DNA of 64,000 nucleotides from Rhabdothermincola salaria (GTDB taxonomy: Bacteria; Actinomycetota; Acidimicrobiia; Acidimicrobiales; Acidimicrobilacustridaceae): contig NZ_JAJQXW010000001.1 in the NCBI RefSeq assembly GCF_021246445.1, positions 1,754,168 to 1,818,167 on the forward strand, read 5' to 3'. Positions 27,371-35,481 of this stretch are shown piece after piece. The notes beneath the pieces were generated by a model that saw only the letters and a list, made by a program, of their open reading frames with translations, had not been told where the DNA came from and ran no database searches. Every line of letters starts with the position of its first letter. The first letter of the stretch is position 1. Position numbers and translations under genes: made by a program.

Positions 27371-28165
27371 ATGTTGCGAACGTTCGTGGTCCCGCTCGAC
27401 GAGTCCGAGCGGGCCGAGGCCGTGCTCCCGCTCGCCACCGAGCTCGCCGACGCGTTCGGGGCCGAGGTGGTGCTCGTCACCGCGGGCTGGGGCCGCACCG
27501 CCGAGGCCCTCACCGCCTACCACCACGACCTCGCTCCCCGTCTGGGGGCCGTGCCCTGGCGCTCGGCGGTCGTGCCCGACACGTTCCCCGCCGACGCCAT
27601 CCGGGACCTCACCCCCGACGACGGTGCCGTGGTCATGACCACCAAGGGGCGCCAGGGCCTGGCCCGGGTGGTGTTGGGCTCCGTGGCCGAGGACGTCGTC
27701 GGCACCGCCCATCGCCCCGTGCTCCTGGCCGGCCCGTCGGCCACCGTCGCCCCGCTGACCGACGGCGACCTCGTGGTGACCTGCGACGGGGGTGAGCTGT
27801 CGTCCACCGTCGTCGACCACGCCGTCCCGTGGGCGCAGACCCTGGGGCTCTCGGTGCGGGTCGTCGCCGTCGTCCACGCCGACGGCACCCCGCTCGGCGG
27901 GGGTGACCCCGAGACCCTCCACCACCAGCTCACCGAGAGCGCCGAGGCGTTCCGCTCCGCCGGGTGCCCGGTGCACGTCGAACGCCTCGTCGCCAAAGAC
28001 GCCGCGAGCGCGCTCGTCGACCTGGCCCGACGCCTGCCCGCCACGCTGGTGGCCATGAGCACCCACGCCCGAGGTGGGATCGCCCGGGCCGCCCTCGGCA
28101 GCACCACCATGGCGGTCGTTCGAGACGTCTCGTGCCCGGTGCTCGTCTACCGGCCGGAGGGCTGA
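27371..28165 (+). CDS. tandem universal stress protein (UspA-like)
   Basis: 264 residues, the same length as the Usp protein at 24964-25758. Two Usp domains: MLRTFVVPLDES and, near residue 135, GDLVVTCDGGELS. The second half has STHARGGIARAALGSTTMAVV, which fits the ATP-binding Gx2Gx9G(S/T) pattern; the first has TTKGRQGLARVVLGSVAEDVV with a similar pattern. It is therefore more likely to bind ATP than its neighbour. ATG after GAGGAG. The alcohol dehydrogenase starts 7 nt after its stop, so both share a transcript. Confidence 0.85.
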   Translation: MLRTFVVPLDESERAEAVLPLATELADAFGAEVVLVTAGWGRTAEALTAYHHDLAPRLGAVPWRSAVVPDTFPADAIRDLTPDDGAVVMTTKGRQGLARVVLGSVAEDVVGTAHRPVLLAGPSATVAPLTDGDLVVTCDGGELSSTVVDHAVPWAQTLGLSVRVVAVVHADGTPLGGGDPETLHHQLTESAEAFRSAGCPVHVERLVAKDAASALVDLARRLPATLVAMSTHARGGIARAALGSTTMAVVRDVSCPVLVYRPEG

Positions 28166-28172
28166 CGCCGCC

Positions 28173-29201
28173 GTGGGACGGGCATGGGTGCTGCGCCGTC
28201 CGGGCCCCGCCGGCGCCGACGGGCCCCTGGAGCTGGAGGCGCGTGACGTGCCCCGCCCCGGGCCAGGTGAGGTCGTCCTCGCGGTGTCCGCCTGCGCCGT
28301 GTGCCGCACCGACCTGCAGCTCGTCGAGGGCGACCTCCCGGCGCGACGGCTGCCCATCGTGCCCGGCCACCAGGTCGTGGGCCACGTGGTGGCCGTCGGC
28401 GACGGCGTGCGCGCCCCGGCGGTCGGGGCACGCGTGGGCGTGGCCTGGATCGCGTCGAGCTGCGGTCGCTGCCGCTTCTGTCGATCGGGCCGCGAGAACC
28501 TGTGCCCGGACAGCACCTTCACCGGCTGGGACCGCGACGGCGGCTACGCCACCCACATGGTGGCGCGGGCCGACGCCACCGCCGAGCTGCCCGACGGCCT
28601 GGGTGACGTGGAGGCCGCTCCGTTGCTGTGCGGCGGAGTCATCGGCCATCGGTCCCTCGGGGTGGCCGGCATCGGCCCCGAGTCCGCCGGCGCCCGCCTC
28701 GGCCTGTTCGGGTTCGGGGCATCGGCCACGTGCGTCATCCAGGTGGCCCGCCACTGGGGCGTGGAGGTGCACGTGTGCACCCGCTCCCCGCAGGAGCAGC
28801 AGAGAGCCCGGGATCTCGGGGCGACCTGGGCCGGCAGCTACGAGGAGGCGCCGCCGGTGCCGCTCGACGCTGCCATCACGTTCGCCCCCGTCGGTTCGGT
28901 GGTGTTGGCTGCCCTCGACGCCGTCGATCGGGGTGGCGTCGTGGCCATCAACGCCATCCACCTCGACCGGATCCCCGAGTTCGCCTACGAACGGCTGTGG
29001 TGGGAGCGGTCGTTGCGCAGCGTGGCCAACGTCACCCACGCCGACGTCCACGACTTCCTGGCCCTCGCCGCCGAGGTGCCCGTGCGCACCGAGTTCGAGG
29101 TGCTCGCGCTCGACGAGGCCAACGCCGGCTTGGCTCGCCTGGCGGCCGGCGACGTGCAGGGATCGCTCGTCCTCGACGTGGCCTCCTCGGGTGATGGGTG
29201 A
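28173..29201 (+). CDS. zinc-dependent alcohol dehydrogenase (MDR family)
   Basis: 342 residues. Catalytic zinc region CAVCRTDLQLVEGDL (from Cys41) with VPGHQVVGHV, structural zinc lobe CGRCRFCRSGRENLC, and nucleotide-binding GLFGFGASA. The overall form is that of AdhA-type alcohol dehydrogenases with NAD(P). Substrate unknown. It follows the Usp gene by 7 nt, a pairing that suggests a stress or hypoxia response. The stop lies inside a 7-bp tandem repeat (GGGTGAC, four units, 29189-29216), so copy-number change would alter the C-terminus. Confidence 0.92.
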   Translation: MGRAWVLRRPGPAGADGPLELEARDVPRPGPGEVVLAVSACAVCRTDLQLVEGDLPARRLPIVPGHQVVGHVVAVGDGVRAPAVGARVGVAWIASSCGRCRFCRSGRENLCPDSTFTGWDRDGGYATHMVARADATAELPDGLGDVEAAPLLCGGVIGHRSLGVAGIGPESAGARLGLFGFGASATCVIQVARHWGVEVHVCTRSPQEQQRARDLGATWAGSYEEAPPVPLDAAITFAPVGSVVLAALDAVDRGGVVAINAIHLDRIPEFAYERLWWERSLRSVANVTHADVHDFLALAAEVPVRTEFEVLALDEANAGLARLAAGDVQGSLVLDVASSGDG

Positions 29202-29216
29202 CGGGTGACGGGTGAC
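29189..29216. repeat. 7-bp tandem repeat across a stop codon
   Basis: GGGTGAT then three GGGTGAC units. The TGA stop of the alcohol dehydrogenase (29199-29201) is within the second unit. Confidence 0.85.
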
Positions 29217-29376
29217 GCCCAACGTTCGCCCAGGCGTCACCGCCCGGTCAGACCGAGGCCGCCTCCCCGACGATCCGACCCGGGAGACTGCACGACATCA
29301 GGGGAGGCCCCGCAATCCAGGCGAGGCGCCCCGAGGACGCAGAACCGGGAGTTGTCATGGACGGCACCATCGCTCG

Positions 29377-29382
29377 TAGCCT
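29377..29382 (+). promoter_or_regulatory. -10 element TAGCCT, leaderless start
   Basis: TAGCCT is followed by 7 nt and an in-frame GTG at 29390. It lies downstream of the alternative ATG at 29357, so it argues for the shorter protein. Confidence 0.55.
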
Positions 29383-29389
29383 CCGAGAC

Positions 29390-30172
29390 GTGATCGATCG
29401 AGATGGGCTGGTGCTGCCCGAGCACCCCGACCGCCGGGTCACCTTCGCCGGCGCCTTCAACTTCCGTGACCTGGGCGGCTACCAGGGCCTCGACGGCCGT
29501 CCCGTGCGCTGGCGCACCCTGTACCGGGCCGACGCCCTCCACCGCCTCGAGGACGACGAGCTCGACGTGCTCGGCGGGCTCGGGGTGCGGGCCGTGCTCG
29601 ACCTGCGCACCCTCGGCGAGATCGACCGTGGTCGCCTCCAGGCCGACCACCTCGGCATCGTGCACCACCACCTCCCGGTGCTGAACGAGACCTGGGCACC
29701 CGCCGAGCTCGACGAGAACGCCGACGCCGCCGAGATCCTCGGTTCGCTCTACGTGCAGATGCTCGACGTCGGCGCCCCCGCCCTGGCCGGCGCCCTCGAG
29801 CTGCTGGCCGGCACCGACAACGTCCCGGCGGTGTTCCACTGCGCCGCCGGCAAGGACCGCACCGGCGTGCTGGCCGCCATCGTGCTGGCCCTGCTCGGCG
29901 TGGCCGACGAGCTCATCGTGGCCGACTACGCCCTCACCGCCGGGGCCATGGAGCGTCTCCGCGACCGGCTCCGCACCGACAACCCCGAAGGTCTCACGGC
30001 CATGAACGACCAGCCCGAGGCCTACCTGGCCGCTCCGGCCGGGGCCATGGAGCACTTCTTGTCCCACGTGCACTCGGCCCACGGTTCGATCGCCGGCTAC
30101 GTGCAGGAGATCGGCGTCGACGACGACGTCGTGGGCCGCCTCCGCGCCGGGCTGCTCGCCCCCTCGAGCTGA
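29390..30172 (+). CDS. tyrosine-protein phosphatase (Y_phosphatase3-like)
   Basis: 260 residues from the GTG. The family marks are FNFRDLGGYQ near the N-terminus, YRADALHRL, DLRTLGEI, and the P-loop HCAAGKDRTG, the CX5R active site. These proteins (PtpB/MptpB type) remove phosphate from Tyr, and often Ser/Thr or phosphoinositides. No signal peptide, so cytoplasmic here. An in-frame ATG at 29357 would add 11 residues but lies upstream of a good -10 and has no ribosome site. Confidence 0.9.
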   Translation: MIDRDGLVLPEHPDRRVTFAGAFNFRDLGGYQGLDGRPVRWRTLYRADALHRLEDDELDVLGGLGVRAVLDLRTLGEIDRGRLQADHLGIVHHHLPVLNETWAPAELDENADAAEILGSLYVQMLDVGAPALAGALELLAGTDNVPAVFHCAAGKDRTGVLAAIVLALLGVADELIVADYALTAGAMERLRDRLRTDNPEGLTAMNDQPEAYLAAPAGAMEHFLSHVHSAHGSIAGYVQEIGVDDDVVGRLRAGLLAPSS

Positions 30173-30327
30173 CGAGTCGGGTGCTGGTGAGCCCCGACCC
30201 AGGCGGGCGGTGATAGCGAGGCTCCCTCTCGGGTAGGCGACGCGGACGCGCCGAATCGCTCCCGGGCGCCGTGCGGGCTGGCTCGGGGAGCGGTCGGCGG
30301 CTGACGACCGCTGATCGAAAGGGCTCC

Positions 30328-31737
30328 GTGTCCGCCACCTCCGCCGAGCAGACCCGAGACCACCGCGCCACCACGGCGCCCGACGCCGCCCTCCGACGGG
30401 AGGTGCGGCCGCTGCCCCACGGGCGGCGACGGCTCGGATGGTACGGACCGGCCCTGCTGTGGACCGTCTCCGCGGTGGGGTCGGGCTCGGTGCTGTTCAC
30501 CCCCCGGATCGCCGCCCGCTACGAGTACCAGCTGCTGTGGCTGGCCCTCGTCACGTGCGGGTTCATGTGGATCATGATCCGCGAGGCGGCCCGGTACACC
30601 ACCGCCACCGGACGGACCCTCCTCGATGGCTTCGACCGGCTGCCGGGCCCGCACGGCTGGGCCCTCTGGGTGATCTTCGTCCCCCAGCTCTTCGCCGCCG
30701 TGGTGGGGATCGCCGGGCTCTCGGCGCTCGTCGGCAGTGCCCTGCACGTGTCGTTCGACGTCTCACCCGTGCCGTTGACCGCTGCGGTCATCGTGGGCTC
30801 CACCGCCGTCGTCGGCATCGGGGAGTACGACCTGATCACCAAGCTCACCCGGGCCCTGGCCGTGGTGCTGGTCGTGTTGAGCCTGGTCGCCGCCACCCAG
30901 GTGGGATCGTCGCCGGCGGAGATCGCATCGGGTCTGGTGCCCCAGATCCCCGACGACTTCGACGTGGGCTTCGTGCTGCCCTGGGTGGGCACCATCCTGG
31001 CCGGCTCGATGGGCATCGTCTGGTTCTCGTACTGGACCGGCACCCACGGCTACGGCGGACCGACGGCCCTGTCGGCCGAGCACCACGAGGCGGCCGGTGC
31101 CGAGGACGACACCCCACCGGCCATCGACACCGAGCAGCGCGACTCACGCCTGCAGGCCTGGCTGAGGCTCGTGTCGCGTGCCGCCGGCCTGGCCGTGGTG
31201 ACCGGGGCGCTGGTCATCGGCTCGTTCAACGTGCTCGGGGCCGAGCTGCTCGCCCCGGAGGGCACGGTGCCGTCGGGGGTCGACGTCGCCGCCGACCTCG
31301 GCGGGCTCATGGAGGGCGTGTGGGGCCGGTCCGGCTTCTGGGCCCTCATCGCGCTGACCGTCTTCGCCCTGGGCGGCAGCGTGATGGCCAACCAGGACGG
31401 GTGGGGTCGCAGCTTCGCCGACATCACCATGCTGCTCACCCGACGGCGTGGCCGGCCTCACTGGCTCACCCGCCGACGGCTCCGCCGTCTCTACGTGGTG
31501 GCGGTCACCGGCCTGCTCCCGCTCGCGGTCTACCTGGTGGTGCAGGATCCGGTCACCATCATGAGCATGTCGGGGGTCGTGGCCGCGGTGCACACGCCGT
31601 TCATCGTCGGGCTCATCTTGTTGGTCAACTGGCGCCACCTGCCCCCGGTGGTGCGACCGGGCCTGCTGGCCACGGGCGCGCTGGCCCTGGCCGGATGCTT
31701 CTATCTGGCCCTCTCGGTGCTGCGCGTCGTCGCCTGA
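30328..31737 (+). CDS. Nramp-related transporter lacking the DPGN motif
   Basis: 469 residues, about eleven membrane segments. The N-terminus aligns without gaps to the first helix of Nramp transporters: GPALLWTVSAV, then GSGS where Nramp proteins have DPGN, then a 17-residue stretch ending YQLLW. The helix-6 region reads AGSMGIVWFSYWTG with no MPH motif. The metal-binding Asp and Asn are thus missing, as in Nramp-related Mg2+ transporters and other divergent members. It could carry Mg2+, another cation or a different solute. A cytoplasmic loop (about 250-280) is acidic. GTG start with GAAAGGGG upstream; no operon partner. Confidence 0.8.
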   Translation: MSATSAEQTRDHRATTAPDAALRREVRPLPHGRRRLGWYGPALLWTVSAVGSGSVLFTPRIAARYEYQLLWLALVTCGFMWIMIREAARYTTATGRTLLDGFDRLPGPHGWALWVIFVPQLFAAVVGIAGLSALVGSALHVSFDVSPVPLTAAVIVGSTAVVGIGEYDLITKLTRALAVVLVVLSLVAATQVGSSPAEIASGLVPQIPDDFDVGFVLPWVGTILAGSMGIVWFSYWTGTHGYGGPTALSAEHHEAAGAEDDTPPAIDTEQRDSRLQAWLRLVSRAAGLAVVTGALVIGSFNVLGAELLAPEGTVPSGVDVAADLGGLMEGVWGRSGFWALIALTVFALGGSVMANQDGWGRSFADITMLLTRRRGRPHWLTRRRLRRLYVVAVTGLLPLAVYLVVQDPVTIMSMSGVVAAVHTPFIVGLILLVNWRHLPPVVRPGLLATGALALAGCFYLALSVLRVVA

Positions 31738-31800
31738 CCCTTCGGGGCTCGGACCGTGCCGGGCGCGTGGCCCCACCGGTCGCGGGCACCGCCCCGCGGG

Positions 31801-32253
31801 TCAGCGCCGGCGGCGACCCAACAGGGCGGCAACGAGGGCGGCGAGGACGGCGGCGACGGCGGCCACGATCAGCAGGCGGGTGCGACGGCCCCGCCCGGCG
31901 GCGGCCATCTCCGATTCGAGGATCGCTTCGGCGTCGGCCCCGGTGCGCGGCGTGGTGTCGACCATGATCTCCTCGCCGGCCGCGCTCACGAGCACCTCCT
32001 CGGCTTCCGGGCGCACCTCGACGGTGGCGTCGTCGGTGCGCACCACCACGTCGTCGCCGGCGGTGGTGATCTCCACGTCGGCGTCGAGGGTGTGCACCAC
32101 CAGCTCACCGCCCTCGGTGACCTCCACATCCATGCCCTCGGGCAGCGCCACCTCATCGGCGACCGCCTCGGCGTCGAGGATGGCGTCGACCGGCGCCGGT
32201 TCGTCGGACGCCGGCTCGGGACGGTGGTGGGAACGCTGGGGGTCGTAGGGCAT
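31801..32253 (-). CDS. tail-anchored acidic protein, function unknown
   Basis: 150 residues. The first 120 are acidic and beta-prone, with repeating short strands (EVTEGGELVVHTLDADV, TAGDDVVVRTDDATV, RPEAEEVLVSAAGEE) that look like three related units. The last 25 form one membrane helix (LLIVAAVAAVLAALVAALLG) ending GRRRR, so the body faces the cytoplasm if it is tail-anchored. It follows ParA by 11 nt and has a GGAG ribosome site, so it is probably a membrane partner of that ATPase. No family recognised. Confidence 0.75.
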   Translation of the reverse strand: MPYDPQRSHHRPEPASDEPAPVDAILDAEAVADEVALPEGMDVEVTEGGELVVHTLDADVEITTAGDDVVVRTDDATVEVRPEAEEVLVSAAGEEIMVDTTPRTGADAEAILESEMAAAGRGRRTRLLIVAAVAAVLAALVAALLGRRRR

Positions 32254-32264
32254 CGGGGCTCCGA

Positions 32265-33185
32265 TCAGACGGCGGGGGTCGAGGGGGCGGACGAGCTCGG
32301 CCGGTCGCCGACCGCGTCGATCCTCGGGTCGGCCCCGGGCGCCTCGCCGTCACCTGACGGCTCCGGGGTCGAGGGCTCGTCAGCCGCGAGTGCCTCCGGC
32401 ACGGGTCGAGCCAACTCCGGGGCAATCGCGTCGAGGAGGACGTCGAACTCCTCGCTGGCCTCGGGCGCGCCAGGCCGATGGCCGAGACCGTGGATCGGCA
32501 ACGACTGGGCCGATGCTTCGGCCACCGCAGCACGCAGGCGCACCGGCTCGAGCACGTCGTCGCCGTAGTGCTCGCACAGCTGCCCGTGCCAGTACTTGGC
32601 GTCTCGGGTGCGGCCCAGGCGGTTGACGGCCACGCCGGCGATGCGGGGCACCCCGTCGCGCCGGGCGGCGATGCGGTCGATGGTGCGGCGGATCTGAGCC
32701 ACCCCGTCGGACGCCCAGGCCGCCGGCTCGGTGACGATGAGCGCCCGATCGGCGGCGAACAGCCCGTTGATCGTGAGCAGCCCGAGCGACGGCGGGCAGT
32801 CGATGACGACCAGGTCGTAGGGATGCCCCTCGAGGGCGAGCTGCAGGCGGTCCTGCGCACCGACCGGGTCGTTGGCCAGCTGAGGCTCGCGTGCCGCCAG
32901 CGCCGGCGTGGAGGCCACCACGTCGGGCACCACCCCATCGTCGGACACGGGCCATCCGGCGGGGACGACCAGCTGGGTCGCACCCCCTGGACGGTCGGCC
33001 TCGAGCGCCGCATCGACGGTGTGGGGCGGGTCCCAGACGCCCAGCCCCGTGGTGGCGTTGGCCTGAGGATCGAGGTCGACGACGAGGGTGCGCAGCCCCC
33101 GGTGCGCCGCCGCCGACGCCAACCCGAGCGCCACGGTGGTCTTGCCCACCCCACCCTTCTGGTTCACCACGGCGATGACCGGCAT
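32265..33185 (-). CDS. ParA/MinD-family ATPase (orphan)
   Basis: 306 residues. Deviant Walker A KGGVGKTT (10-17) with both lysines, [15 protein letters not shown], and [12 protein letters not shown]. The C-terminal 60 residues are Pro/Asp/Ser-rich and disordered-looking. ParA proteins position DNA or complexes by dimerising on ATP and binding DNA. No ParB or parS is visible; the next gene codes a membrane-anchored acidic protein instead. The ATG at 33185 is set by a leaderless promoter. A GTG at 33194 overlaps that promoter and is rejected. Confidence 0.92.
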   Translation of the reverse strand: MPVIAVVNQKGGVGKTTVALGLASAAAHRGLRTLVVDLDPQANATTGLGVWDPPHTVDAALEADRPGGATQLVVPAGWPVSDDGVVPDVVASTPALAAREPQLANDPVGAQDRLQLALEGHPYDLVVIDCPPSLGLLTINGLFAADRALIVTEPAAWASDGVAQIRRTIDRIAARRDGVPRIAGVAVNRLGRTRDAKYWHGQLCEHYGDDVLEPVRLRAAVAEASAQSLPIHGLGHRPGAPEASEEFDVLLDAIAPELARPVPEALAADEPSTPEPSGDGEAPGADPRIDAVGDRPSSSAPSTPAV

Positions 33186-33192
33186 GGGCGAC

Positions 33193-33198
33193 ACGCTA
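33193..33198 (-). promoter_or_regulatory. -10 element TAGCGT, leaderless start
   Basis: Minus-strand TAGCGT, then 7 nt, then the ParA ATG at 33185. It overlaps an alternative GTG and so fixes the start. Confidence 0.65.
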
Positions 33199-33364
33199 CT
33201 CCCGTGCCCTTCGCCGTTCGGCGAGGCTCGGTGCCGACGCGTGCCGCGCCTCGGACGCGAGATCGGCGCCGGCGGGACCCAACGCCCTCCACAGAGGTGC
33301 CGACGCCAGTCACGGTCGGCCCCGCCGCACCGCCCGTGCCGTGGAGCCGGACGGCCGTGCCGCC

Positions 33365-34012
33365 TCAGGACGAGCGTCGGGGATCCCGGCCGTTCCAGGC
33401 GACGAGGCGGTCGATGGCGGAGGCATCGTCAGGGACGGCGACGGCCTCGGCGAACGGGATGGCGACCTCGTCGAGCCCCAGCCCGGCCGAGATCTCCTCG
33501 ACGAGGGCTCGGCGGTTCTCCGCGGGCAGGATGGGGCGAGCCTCGAGCGCGGCGGTGAGGACCGAGTCGTCCCAGCGGGGCTGCTGGCCGGTGGCCGTGG
33601 CGAGGTCCCACGTGTGGACGGTCAGCTCGGAGAAGTAGGAGGTCAGGATCTCCGCGCCGCTGCCCTCGATCCAGGGCAGCGCCATGGGCCGATCGAGCAG
33701 GGCATCGTCGCGCCACGCGTCGGCGGCTCGCCTGCCCGCCCTCGTCCACGCGTCGGACCAGCCGTCGTCGGGCACGTCGGTCTCGGTCACGGCGAAGGGG
33801 TCTTCGCCGTGGCCGAGGGCGGCGATGCGGTCGAGGACCCCGACGACGTGGCGCAGCATCGCGCGCACGTCCATCTCCGGGCACGGTGTCGCAGCGGCGA
33901 GCTGTTCGGGCCGCACGCCGGCGATCACCACCCCACCGGTGGCGATGGCCCGATCGAGGATCGGCCGGGGGTCGGCGAGCTGCGGGGTGGTGGAGCTGTT
34001 CGATGTGGTCAT
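33365..34012 (-). CDS. DinB/mycothiol-dependent maleylpyruvate isomerase-like protein (TIGR03086-like)
   Basis: 215 residues. The N-terminal half is a four-helix DinB-like bundle with candidate metal histidines in [13 protein letters not shown] and in [16 protein letters not shown], both typical of the actinobacterial TIGR03086 group. The family includes mycothiol-dependent enzymes, but most members are uncharacterised. Start ATG 34012 (MTTSNSS), with CACGAT 6 nt upstream as a possible leaderless -10; the longer frame start at 34042 is less likely. Monocistronic. Confidence 0.8.
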   Translation of the reverse strand: MTTSNSSTTPQLADPRPILDRAIATGGVVIAGVRPEQLAAATPCPEMDVRAMLRHVVGVLDRIAALGHGEDPFAVTETDVPDDGWSDAWTRAGRRAADAWRDDALLDRPMALPWIEGSGAEILTSYFSELTVHTWDLATATGQQPRWDDSVLTAALEARPILPAENRRALVEEISAGLGLDEVAIPFAEAVAVPDDASAIDRLVAWNGRDPRRSS

Positions 34013-34060
34013 GGCGCCATCGTGCAGGCCCCAACCGGTCACGTCGTGACCGCTTTGTTC

Positions 34061-34325
34061 TTGCTTCGGTCGGCAAGCCTCCGTGACATCTTGCTCCGGT
34101 CGGCAAGCCTCCCTCCGCCGCCTTCGGCGAAGCGCGAACGCGTGCTCAGGCTCCGTCGCTGCGCTCCTCCGCCTGTCGGGGGCCCGCTGACGACCTCGAA
34201 CGCGAAGCTGTCGGCACTTCGCGACACCTGTCAGCGCACTTTTCCGACAGGTTCACGAAGGGGTGGGAAACGTCAGCACCAGCGCACGGACAGGTGGGCG
34301 ACGGGAGCGCCAGCGATCCGCCCCA
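34061..34325. repeat. composite intergenic repeat, copy 1
   Basis: Contains two direct copies of a 22-mer (34061-34082 and 34091-34112, one mismatch) ending TCGGCAAGCCTCC, the hairpin-prone CCGCCGCCTTCGGCGAA (34115-34131), a GGCTCCGTCGCTGCGCTCC block (34149-34167), and a CAGCACCAGCGCACGG block from 34274. The 42 bases 34090-34131 recur exactly at 34998-35039. Between blocks are two hairpins: CGCGAAG/CTTCGCG (34201-34223) and ACCTGTC/GACAGGT (34226-34252). It fills the 363-nt gap before the toxin-antitoxin genes. Confidence 0.9.
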
Positions 34326-34357
34326 CCCCGAGGCAACCCGTTGCCGACGATCGAGCG

Positions 34358-34376
34358 TGCATGTATTCTGCATGCA
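34358..34376. promoter_or_regulatory. antitoxin promoter and probable autoregulatory operator
   Basis: A perfect inverted repeat, TGCATG (34358-34363) and CATGCA (34371-34376), brackets TATTCT (34364-34369), which is a -10 box 6 nt before the ATG at 34376. A repressor on this site would block the promoter. VapB and FitA antitoxins commonly bind such operators. Confidence 0.6.
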
Positions 34377-34606
34377 TGCCGAACGTGCAGGTCCGCGATG
34401 TTCCCGACGACGTCCACGCCGAGCTCGTGCGGCGAGCGGAGCTGGCAGGCCAGTCACTGCAACAGTTCCTGGCCGCGCAGCTCGGCGTGATCGCCGCCAC
34501 GCCGACGACCGAGGACATCCTCGACCGGATCGAGCGCCGGTCGAAGGGCTCGTTGTCTGCTGCGACCACGATCGACGTCCTCGACGAGGAACGTGCTCGT
34601 CGTTGA
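34376..34606 (+). CDS. vapB: FitA/VapB-type ribbon-helix-helix antitoxin
   Basis: 76 residues. The N-terminal MPNVQVRDVPDDVHAELVRR is a ribbon-helix-helix strand and first helix, as in FitA-like antitoxins (NVQVRDVPDxV is characteristic). The rest (TTEDILDRIERR) would bind and inhibit the toxin. Its stop lies 14 nt inside the toxin gene. The ATG at 34376 is preferred to one at 34361 because the latter overlaps the -10 box. Confidence 0.92.
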   Translation: MPNVQVRDVPDDVHAELVRRAELAGQSLQQFLAAQLGVIAATPTTEDILDRIERRSKGSLSAATTIDVLDEERARR

Positions 34607-34982
34607 TGCGTCGATCCTCGCGCCGGCCGTGGCCGACGAGGGAAGCGACGGCCGACGGTTCCGCGAACGCCTACGCGGCGAGACCGTCATCGGCCCTGAC
34701 CTGCTCCGACTCGAGGTGGTCTCGGTCCTGCGACGACATGTCGCCAAGGGTTCCCTGACCCACGTTCAAGCCGATCGCGCGGTCGAGGACCTCCTGGCGT
34801 TCCCGATCACCGTGTTCCCCACAGCCCCGCTCCTGCCTCGGGTGTGGGAGCTCCGCCACAACGTGAGCGCCTACGACGGCTGCTACGTCGCGCTGGCCGA
34901 GGCGGTCGACCACCCCCTGCTGACCGCAGACCGGCGCCTCGCCGAGGCGCCCGGCCTCCGCTGCGCCGTCGAAGTGCCGTAG
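34593..34982 (+). CDS. vapC: VapC-type PIN-domain toxin ribonuclease
   Basis: 129 residues. PIN-domain acids: Asp5 in VVDASI, Glu41 in LRLEVVSVLRR, Asp in AYDGCYVALAE, and Asp in LLTADRRLA. These bind Mg2+ for RNA cleavage, usually of tRNA or rRNA. GTG start after GAGGA, overlapping the antitoxin by 14 nt as usual for vapBC. All catalytic residues seem present, so the module is probably functional. Confidence 0.93.
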   Translation: MLVVDASILAPAVADEGSDGRRFRERLRGETVIGPDLLRLEVVSVLRRHVAKGSLTHVQADRAVEDLLAFPITVFPTAPLLPRVWELRHNVSAYDGCYVALAEAVDHPLLTADRRLAEAPGLRCAVEVP

Positions 34983-34989
34983 CCCGCGC

Positions 34990-35173
34990 CGCGACACCTT
35001 GCTCCGGTCGGCAAGCCTCCCTCCGCCGCCTTCGGCGAAACACCGGACCGGGCTGAGGCTCCGTCGCTGGCGCTCCTCCGGCTGTCACCAGCACCAGCGC
35101 ACGGTCAGGTGGGCGACGGGAGCGCCAGCGACCCGCCCACACCGCGTCCCGACGAGCTCGCGAGGAGGGCGCC
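34990..35173. repeat. composite intergenic repeat, copy 2
   Basis: Starts with the same 42-mer as copy 1 (34998-35039), then the GGCTCCGTCGCTGGCGCTCC block (35057-35076), the CAGCACCAGCGCACGG block (35088-35103), and a CCGCGTCCCGACGAGCTCGC block ending GGAGGGCGCC (35142-35172) that recurs in copy 3. Copy order matches copy 1, so the toxin-antitoxin genes lie between two direct repeats. Confidence 0.9.
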
Positions 35174-35250
35174 ATGGACACGGTTCCGGTGGGTGGCCCG
35201 CACCACTGGTTCTGACGCGCGCACGGGAGCGAGTGCGGCTCGGCGGGCGC

Positions 35251-35437
35251 CGTGACACTCAGCTCGGGTCGGCAAGCCTCCCCTCGCCGCCTTCGGCGAA
35301 ACGCGAGAACTGTCCGAGCCTTCGTCGCTGCGCTCCTTCGGCTGTTGCGAGTCGGCTGAGGGTCTGGGGCTGGTGGCGGCGGGCAAGCGCAGCGTCGCCG
35401 CCACACCGCGTCCCGACGAGCTTGCGAGGAGGGCGCC
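35251..35437. repeat. composite intergenic repeat, copy 3 (diverged)
   Basis: GGTCGGCAAGCCTCC and CGCCGCCTTCGGCGAA (35267-35300), TTCGTCGCTGCGCTCCTTCGG (35321-35341), and the CCACACCGCGTCCCGACGAG block (35400-35419) are shared with copy 2. The middle block differs. With copy 2 it fills the 499-nt gap before the peroxiredoxin gene, where no other gene is seen. Confidence 0.85.
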
Positions 35438-35481
35438 GACATCGCGGAATAGCAGCTGCCTCGACGGTGCTGAGCCACGAC

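Noticed and set aside
29357-29389. ATG start for the tyrosine phosphatase at 29357
   Set aside because: No ribosome site, and the TAGCCT box lies downstream of it in position for the GTG at 29390. It cannot be excluded entirely.
33186-33194. GTG start for ParA at 33194
   Set aside because: It overlaps the -10 box TAGCGT; the ATG at 33185 lies 7 nt after the box and homology begins there.
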